Made by a program: the position numbers and the translations under genes. From Microplitis mediator (Eukaryota; Arthropoda; Insecta; Hymenoptera; Braconidae), in assembly GCF_029852145.1 (NCBI RefSeq), contig NC_079976.1:11703104-11767103 (forward strand): a stretch of 64,000 nt of DNA, given 5' to 3'. The notes beneath the pieces were generated by a model. It was not told the DNA's origin, made no database searches, and saw only the letters and a program-made list of their open reading frames with translations. The first letter of the stretch is position 1. The number at the start of each line of letters is the position of its first letter. Positions 56,393 to 64,000 of the stretch are shown here, piece after piece.

Positions 56393-57340
56393 GCAAAATT
56401 CTTGGATAATTCGATCATGAGAACCATTGCAATAGGCCGATTTCTAAAGAAATCTACCTAAAAATACAAAAGTTTATTCTAATGCCGTTTCACCCTGCCT
56501 AAGTAATGATACATTCTTATTTTAGTACAATGATAAAAACTTCATTACTCTCTTAAAAATAAGTGTACAGCAATGACTATTATATATTTATTAGGAAATT
56601 TACCGCTCTTCAAAAAAAGTCTCTCATGTTTTTTTCGTGAATCCAACTATTTGAGAGATATTAAAGGTCAAAGTTTTATTTGCTTAAAAAAATTGGCATT
56701 TTTGGAAATTTTATTACTCTCTAACACATAGACATAAAATTAAGCACTATAAACTTTCCTGTAGAAAATTTATCGCTCTTCAAAATTGGTTTCTTACACT
56801 TTTTTTGTAAATTCAACCATTTAAGTGATATCAAAGTTCAAAAGATTTCAAAAATAATGTTTTTCGATTAAAGTTCTATAACTCTTCAGCAAATAGATAT
56901 ACTTAGGCTCTATAAGATTTTTGTTAGAAATTAATGCTCTATAAAAAAGGCCTCCCAGATTTCTTTGATAAACTCAACCGTTTAAGAGATATTTAAACTT
57001 GAAATAAAAGGAATTTTTTATATCATCAGAGCGAAATTTCAAGTAAGTTCGTGAAAGTTTCCTTTCAACTTAGAGCTTTAATATCTCTTAAACGGTTGAG
57101 TTTATCAAAAAAATCTAAGAGACCTTTTTTGTAGAGCGGTTACTTTGCGACAAAATTAGTTATTTTTAAGAAAGTAATAAAATTTTTCTCATTGTACTAA
57201 AATGGGTAAGTATCATTACTTGGGCAGGGTTAAACGGCATTAGAATAAATTTTTTTATTTTTTAAAATTATTTTTAGATCACAAATAAATGATTTATATC
57301 ATGGCCAACTAAAAATATCTAATTTGGAAAGTAACGCCTG
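56393..57340. mobile_element. Foldback FB11, left terminus lost
   Basis: The left arm contains TTATTCTAATGCCGTTTCAC and AAGTAATGATAC, mirrored at about 57205-57260. Module-like words (CTCTACAAAAAAGG-type) recur four times. The inner right arm continues into sequence inverse to 52460-52530 and is then broken at 57341. The last bases of the family's end, GGACACCCTAATA, appear at 58272. Confidence 0.6.
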
Positions 57341-58271
57341 GGTCAAAAAACTAGATCTGTTTTAAAATAAATGATATATTCAAATATTTTTTCTTGAATC
57401 CAAGTTTATAAATCGTATTTATTTTATATAGGAATTTAATCTGTTTCTGTCCGTACTAGTCATTATCCAGGCCAATATCAGACTTATTTTCGTATGATAT
57501 TTAGTCTGTTTTAAATAGGGTTTAGACTAAAAACAGACTTTTTTATTATAATTATTGGTCTGTTTTAAATTGTTTCTAAGGACAAAAACAGGACTTTTTA
57601 TAAACATAAATAATAATATTAATGATAATCTAGATTTATTAATTTATTTTAATTTTCTTGATATTTGAAACGTGCTAATGCGCTTCCGTAATGCACAAGA
57701 ATTTTGATGTTTTCTATTGCCAAAATATTTTCGATTTCATCCAGTAAATAAGAAAAATTTCTTGACATTTTAAGAGTTATTTTATCACTTTTATTCAATG
57801 CTATAAATATTCAGTTAAGCCAACTAAAAATTAAGCTGTCAAACTTTCATTAACTGCCGACATTTTTAAACAAAAGATACTAAATAAATAGTAAACAACA
57901 CATAATCAATTCTGTAACTAAATATTTTTTTTATAAATATTGCCCATAAATAAAAATTTTGTAAGTCCATGATTTAATCTAGTTTTGTCCTTGTAAATTT
58001 TCAGAACTAAAATTTTTTAAAGTTCAAGAATTAATCTAGTTTTGTCTGCCCGTAACGCAATTGTTTTTTAAGACAACAGGTCGACAACAGCTTAAAATTT
58101 ATGTAAAAGATCAAAAACAGATCAAATAGTCCAATAAGACTAAAATCAGATCAAATTTTTTGGTCCGGGTAAATCAAAAACAGATTAAAATTTTTGTAGA
58201 AGTTCAATAACAGACTAAGTAGTCCAAATACAGTCCAGTTAGACTAAAATAAGATCAAATTTTTCGACCTC
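57341..58271. mobile_element. Word-repeat element (TCTGTTTTAAAT / AAACAGATTAAA) nested in FB11
   Basis: The ends GGGTCAAAAAACTAGATC and the approximate inverse GATCAAATTTTTCGACCTC bound the unit. ACG occurs just outside both ends and may be a 3 bp duplication. Words GTCTGTTTTAAAT and AAAAACAGATCAAAT occupy the two flanks. No Pol III-like core was noticed. Confidence 0.5.
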
Positions 58272-58285
58272 GACGGACACCCTAA

Positions 58286-60228
58286 TACATATGTTTGAGC
58301 GTGTACTTGGCGCGAGACACTACCATGTCTCCAGATACCGCTTAACGTCATTCTGCGATACCACGGAACGTAGCTCTGCAATTCCAGATAACTTTAAAAA
58401 TACCAAAAATGAAATTCGATGTTTACAATATGTCGAATTTTTTTTTGCATAATATACATTATTATTAAAAATAAAAAAAATAATTTTGCAACTTGAATTA
58501 ATATTCAGAAGTACATTTTTTATTTAATGAAACTATATTGCTTTTATATAAGTTCTTAGTAAAAAAAAATAAGATTGAAGCAAAGTTATTAATTTTTTAG
58601 TCAATATTACAAAATGAGCGATGACATAAACGACAACATTGATAAATCACAATATCAAGAAATTACATCTCTAAATAAATGTGTTATAATTTCAAAAGAT
58701 ATTGACCTTAACCTAAATAACTATTTTTCTCTGAATACAAAAGCTCTTTCCTCACTATTCAAATTATAATTTGATCGTTTTCGATTATTTGAGTATCTTA
58801 TATTATGGAGAATGATAATCTACCCTTACATGAACATAAAATTTGGTTAGATAGATTTTTTTAATAATTAGTATTTTTTTTATTCCTGTAAGATCACGTT
58901 TTTGGTAGTTACACGGTTTCGACAACTGAAGTTACGTGTCATTGCAAAACCAAGTTAAGCGCTATTACGCTATTACCAATGCAATGGTATTTTTGGAACG
59001 TATATGAAAAATTATGACAACGAAAAAATTCTTTGAAAAATCCACTACAAGGACAAATGTGATAGATGGATTTCTATGAAATCTACATAAAAAAATAAAA
59101 AAATTTTAATTAGAAAAAAATTATTCGTTAATTGAAATTAAAAGAAAAACGTTTCAATTTAGTTTTTGAAAATTTATAAGATCTAGGATTACCAACAGGT
59201 CCACGTGGTACTTGCGCATTCATTGGCAGTCTTTCAATGATGACAGTTTTAAGAAAATTAAGCAACTTTATTTTTCTTTTTTCTTTCATGAGAAAAAAAT
59301 AGAATAAATTTTAATATTTATGCAAGCTAATTAGAAAGACGGTAATTTTATGTTATAATTTTGTTCTCAGTCTAAATCTTTTTGGTGAATACATTAATAG
59401 ACTCATAAATTACTCAAAGTATTCGGAAATTCAGTAGTAGAAATAATGAATTTTTTATTTATTTTAGCCTAAAAATTAAAATATCACTTTTACGACAATT
59501 ATAATTGATACTATTTTTATAGAAAATTCAATCACAATCAAAATTATATTCATATGATATAATCATATTTTGAATAGTTTACTCAGTTTAAAATTTAATT
59601 ACAAAAAGCAAATGATTTCCAAACAAATAATTTTTAATTATCGTGATTGAATTAATATCGCAGTAAAAATATACTCTATGTAATAGAATTATGGAAATTG
59701 ATTCCGCAAAAATATTGAGTTATAATTTATAAAATGAACTTTACCTCTAAGCCACGAAAAAAAGTTGTTTGATTGTTAAAAAAACAAAAAAATATGTCTT
59801 ATAACAAAATTTATTTATTAAATTTCTCAGTGAACTGCCCGAGATCACTTAATATTTTCAGTTAAAAAAATTAATAAATAAATATAAACTTTTTAAGTAA
59901 TTACACTTCAAAATCACTCTTGCAAATATTGAAATAATATAACAATAACAATAATCTTTAACGAACTTCAGAACCACTGAATACTTTAGTAAAACCTAAA
60001 AACAATAAAAAAAAACGTTAGCACTACGTCACAATTTAGATTTTTCTCTTATTTTAATCAATTACAATATCAACAGGTATCGTTTAAAAGATCTTATATT
60101 AATAACACTGGCATACTCCCAAACACACATAACACAGATTTTTTTGTTGTTGTTATTAACGAATATTTCACCTCTGTACAATTAAGATTAGACAAATAAA
60201 AAAAATTTACGAGTAAAAAACAAAATAA
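58286..60228. other. AT-rich DNA with few repeats
   Basis: This is the longest stretch without obvious mobile elements. Two GC-richer patches (about 58295-58400 and 58895-58990) contain phrases like AACGTCATTCTGCGATACC and AAGCGCTATTACGCTATTAC. A 51-codon frame at 58614-58769 is probably chance. It may be host intronic or intergenic DNA. Confidence 0.3.
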
Positions 60229-60585
60229 ACTTACCTTTAACTAAACCGACGGCTTACACACTTAACGAAATAATTGCGCGTAAATTTTTGTATGCTTTCA
60301 CAATCTAGATATGATTATTTATATATTGTTATATATATTTTTGAAACGAAAAATATTCAAAAATATGAAGAACAACACTACGCGGTTCAACTCGTCGAGG
60401 TGTCGCGTCGCGACTGTATCACCATTGCAACCCTCTTGTGCTTTTACCCTCTCGTTAACTCACGTCTGATAACGGCTCTACTCCCCTCTACTCGACTCCC
60501 ATCTACTCTGCGTATAAGCCTGACTCCAAAGTTTCTCCCACTATTGTTCCGCGAGTATCCCTACTTTATCCACAATACTAAATAA
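60229..60585 (-). promoter_or_regulatory. Possible host first exon / promoter region
   Basis: On the minus strand TTAAAG|GTAAGT (donor at 60234) is a consensus splice donor. Upstream lies a GC-richer patch (about 60370-60560) unlike the flanks and without repeat features. This is what an untranslated first exon and core promoter could look like, with transcription leftwards into the repeat-poor 58.3-60.2 kb. No protein is recognised. The plus-strand frame at 60274-60585 has no domain. Confidence 0.25.
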
Positions 60586-61684
60586 CTTATCCCTTATTTT
60601 TTATTTACGATTATTCTCTATCAATTTTTGTGTCTAGTTATAGATTTTTTTTTCATTAGTGAACTCTTTGTGATTGAAATAAAGTAGGAAAAAATTAATT
60701 TTTCTATAAAGTTCTTAAATGTCGTTCAAAAAATTTATAAAATTTATGAATTTATTATTGAGAATAATTATTAAGATATTTTATTGATTAGTTCGTATAT
60801 AGAGTAGGGCAAAACGAAACCGCTGCATGGAGAGGAATTTATGGTAACGATTGCAATCTTTCATGGGAATGGTGGTCATATTAAATGGCAACAGGTTTCT
60901 TAAAAGTACTGACTATAGGAACAACACCCATTCGAATTATGATAATCATTCTTATCTGTATGAGCGACGTTCTTATATGATATTGAAATAGTTCCTTTGG
61001 AATTATTGTAATCATTCCTATGTCATTATAGCGATTGTTCTTGTTACAACATAGTAATACTTCCCATATTATAATCATTATTTTTACGACATTATCTGAA
61101 CTATTTTCATGTTATATGGTGAATATTGCCAATATTACGTTAATGACTGCCATACTATTATAGTAATGATTACCATGTTACGAAGTAAATAGTCCTAAAA
61201 TTATAGTAATTATTACTATAATGAGAGGAATTCCCAAATGTTACGGTTATCATTACCATAGTATTACGGTGATCGTCTCGATACTATTATGGTAATTTTT
61301 TCTGTGGCATCATGAGAACTTATCCCAATAACCGTACCCGTCAAATTTCGTGGTCGAAAGCCAGATACTTACAATAATGTCTCAATTAAGACACTTGAAC
61401 TCAGCAGTTCTAAGAGCGCCACGGAGAGTAAGACTGCACCACCTCTCAGTATCGTGTGCAAGGCAGCTAAATAGAGAGAAAAGGTCTTAAGGATGAGTTT
61501 GAATTTTCTTGTCACTACTGAACCACTAAAATGCAGAGTTTAGGGCTACTGATATTTAAAATTAATCATTCAAATATTCAATGATCAAAATAGAACTTAG
61601 ATTTATTTGAATGAAGAAATGAATCAACAGATTTGGTAAATTAAACGTTTAAATTCGACTTTAACAATTTATCAGAATCCTCTT
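60586..61684. repeat. Array of ATAGTAATGATTACCAT-type words
   Basis: Between about 60835 and 61310 words such as GGTAACGATTGCAATC, GATAATCATTC, GTAATGATTACCATG and TTACGGTTATCATTACC recur on both strands, a palindromic-word array like those elsewhere. Flanking sequence is unassigned; a less AT-rich patch lies at 61380-61470. Confidence 0.4.
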
Positions 61685-63660
61685 CCCATACGAAGACGCT
61701 GTTTATGAAAAAAATGCCGTAGGTTGGCCGATGTCTGACTGCCATCGCTCGGCCGAACATTCGTAATTAGTTATGGCCCAAACCTAGTTAATTACCAGCA
61801 GCCGTTTGATTTTGTATCAAGATAGCGTAGTCAAATCGAAGTGAGTTTTTATTAAAATTTTTGATTGTATATGTTATGGCGTTGCTGGTTTCATATCATA
61901 ATATGACTTATTCTACACTTATCCAAAAAATTAAAGGAACAAGAAAATTTTATAAATTTTTTAGTGATTTTTGGAAGGCTGTATTTTCGTAAAAAATGAA
62001 TGTATCGAAAAAATTAAAAAAGCAAATTGAAGCTTGAAATCTCTAGTTTAAAGATCATCCAGCAAAATATTTTTTTGAGCCACGGTTTTTGCGGAATCAT
62101 AAGAAAAAGGTTGAGACAAAATTTTTCTAAATTTTTTGGTTTTGTTTTTTAGGTCTACGTGGCCGGGAAAAATTTTTTCAAAAAAACAAATTCATGGCTC
62201 GGTTAGGAAATTTATTCAGCTACAATTTGCTTTTTTTTTGTTTCTCTATACGACGATTTGCTGCTGAGATATCAGCCTTCAAATGAAAAAGGATCCTTTT
62301 GTCTTTGATTATTGATATCTCAGCAAGTAATGGTCACACAGTCATTTAAAGGGCAGCTTAATAAACTTGAATAAATTCCCTACAAGCTGCATTTTCGGTT
62401 TTTTCAAAAAAAATTTTTTTTTATCCTTGATATCCATTTGAAAAACCCACAAAAAATGGCCATTTTCTGGTTTTTTAGTCAACTCACCGCTACTCTGCAA
62501 GTATTGATAAAAAAAATAATGTTGCCAGGTAATTTTACAGCTTAATGTACCCCAAAAAACCCTGGAAATTTTCAGATTGATCCATTGAACCGTTTGTCCG
62601 GACCGATTGCTCAAAGTTTTACAAAACAATTAAAGGAACAAGTTTTGTTCCTTAATTTGTGTAATCATTACCAAAATGAAAAAATTAATTTTTTTTGGAT
62701 TTTCTTTCATTTTTGCGGTAGTTATTCAGTAAATGTATGGTAAAGAGGAAAAAAAAAAATTTTTTTCCGAAAAACGAAAAAAAAATAACCCCTCGAATAA
62801 AACGTAAAAAAAAAAAAAATGTAAAAAAATTCTTGTTTGGTTTCGTTTTTTGGAAATTTTTTTTTTTTCCTCTTTACCTTACATTTACTGAATAACTAAC
62901 GCAAAAATGAAAGAAAATCCAAAAAAAATTAATTTTTTCATTTTGGTAACGATACAGAGTAGCGGTGAGTTGACTAAAAAACCAGAAAATGGCCATTTTT
63001 TGTGGGTTTTTCAAATGGATATCAAGGATGAAAAAAAATTTTTTTTTGAAAAAACCGAAAATGCAGCTTGTAGGGAATTTATTCAAGTGTATTAAGCTGC
63101 CCTTTAAATGACTGTGTGACCATTACTTGCTGAGATATCAATAATCAAAAACAAACGGATCCTTTTTCATTTAAAGGCTGATATCTCAGCAGCAAATCGT
63201 CGTATAGAGAAACAAAAAAAAAGCAAATTGTAGCTGAATAAATTTCCTAACCGAGCCATGAATTCGTTTTTTTGAAAAAATTTTTCCCGGCCCCGTAGAC
63301 CTAAAAAACAAAACCAAAAAATTGAGAAAAATTTTGTCTCGACCTTTTTCTTATGATTCTGCAAAAACCGTGGCTCAAAAAAATATTTTGCTGGATGATC
63401 TTTAAACTAGAGATTTCAAGCTTCAATTTGCTTTTTTAATTTTTTCGATACATTCATTTTTCACGAAAATACAGCCTTCTAAAAATCACTAATTAATTTA
63501 TAAAATTTTCTTGTTCCTTTAATTTTTTGGATAAGTGTAGTAAAAGAAACGTCAGTCATACGACGCTGTCAATGGCTGGCCAATGAATGGCTGACTTATG
63601 ATTAGCCGATTATCGGTTCGCAACGTTGGGCCATTGTTTGTGAATCAGTGGTCAATGATT
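61685..63660. mobile_element. Word-repeat block (GGCCGATG, TGGCTGGCCAATG) split by FB3
   Basis: Words like TTGGCCGATGTCTGACTGCC and TCGGCCGAACATTCG lie at about 61720-61800. Related words (AATGGCTGGCCAATGAATGG, TTGGGCCATTG) lie at 63570-63650. FB3 separates the two halves. A tip CCCATACGA near 61687 resembles the element at 49937-50281. Confidence 0.4.
61916..63537. mobile_element. Foldback FB3 (CACTTATCCAAAAAATTAAA ends), TA-flanked
   Basis: CACTTATCC... and its inverse are bordered by TA (61914-61915 and 63538-63539). The arms match over several hundred bases. The left arm has about 150 bp (62505-62675) with no partner, including AATTAAAGGAACAAG-TTTTG-TTCCTTAATT, an inner repeat of the terminal sequence. 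The centre (about 62730-62880) is dominated by A/T runs. Confidence 0.8.
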
Positions 63661-63933
63661 GATTCTTGTTAAATGAAAAAATCTACTAATCACTTATGCA
63701 AATAACTTATTATTATAGTTTTCTTTAGTTAATACTTATTCATTCCTGATTTAAACTAAGTTTTAAATAATGAATATTTTAATTTTCCGGTTAAAGTTAT
63801 TTACAACGAACAATGAAAATACTTTTTAGTTCATTATTATTTACAATCAAAACCGCAATTTTATAACTTTAGTTATAAAAATAATTTGATTTAAAAATAA
63901 GTCATAAATTTTTATAACAAATGTCATTTTTAA

Positions 63934-64000
63934 AAAGGCCATTCGGCAGCCGAAATGGAAGGTAGAGTTTCCAATTAATCTATATAAAAAGTATCATACA
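63934..64000 (+). repeat. Dispersed repeat R-A, copy 3, cut by the window edge
   Basis: AAAGGCCATTCGGCAGCCGA and TGGAAGGTAGAGTTTCCAAT match the start of copy 1 at 48004 nearly base for base. The rest lies beyond the window. Confidence 0.65.

Noticed and set aside
58614..58769. 51-codon frame beginning MSDDINDNIDKSQYQE
   Set aside because: It is plausible in composition but short, unmatched to any known family and surrounded by AT-rich DNA; chance is likely.

Overview
The window reads as AT-rich arthropod nuclear DNA, most likely from an insect. The evidence is the mobile elements: a Tigger-type transposase, Ty3/gypsy remnants, a non-LTR element with a restriction-like endonuclease, a jockey/CR1-like LINE tail, a TTAA-flanked Kolobok-like element and mariner-like TIRs. 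A parasitoid hymenopteran would fit, but nothing in the sequence proves the order. I recognise no host protein-coding gene. The only intact protein with a clear function is the Tigger transposase at 472-1998. Identities and arm lengths below were judged by eye.

Layout. 0-4.2 kb: a complete-looking Tigger element (88-2183), then a 2 kb giant hairpin (2216-4197). 4.2-10.5 kb: word-repeat sequence, a hairpin and a tRNA-like module, a word-repeat element holding two probable solo LTRs (6096-7157 with a clear AGTT duplication; 7614-8515), and a Kolobok-like element (9354-10452). 11.2-17.4 kb: a decayed gypsy integrase, a palindromic/microsatellite repeat, a GC-richer coding-like patch of unknown nature, and a decayed RLE-type non-LTR element. 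17.4-22.5 kb: word-repeat arrays with a tRNA-like module, unassigned AT-rich DNA, and a long LTR-like block. 22.5-26.9 kb: the 3' half of a gypsy element on the minus strand (LTR, PPT, integrase, RNase H, RT, protease), cut off by a second copy of the 2 kb hairpin family. 26.9-34.4 kb: a word-repeat element with a tRNA-like core, then five giant hairpins end to end, separated only by TA runs. 34.4-43 kb: two related elements with a 5S-rRNA-like core, a TA-flanked MITE with GT repeats, and a three-level nest at 40.6-42.9 kb. 43-49 kb: more hairpin and LTR insertions in TA runs. 49-58.3 kb: word-repeat elements, a third tRNA-core element, a solo LTR and three more hairpins. 58.3-61.7 kb: the least repetitive part, with one GC-richer patch that might be the start of a host gene. 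61.7-64 kb: another hairpin inside a word-repeat block, and the start of a dispersed repeat.

Two structural themes stand out. First, several giant hairpin families with mariner-like ends (TTAGGGTG or TTAGACTGGG) share a non-coding module around CTACAAAAAAGGTC. Second, a set of elements, each built from its own short palindromic word, carries a Pol III promoter-like core. The core resembles a tRNA in three elements (26910-28127, 41262-42301, 51781-52437) and 5S rRNA in two (35378-36997, 39079-40498). In all five it is on the minus strand, 40 to 135 bp from the left array with its 3' end facing it. These are the best candidates for something undescribed.
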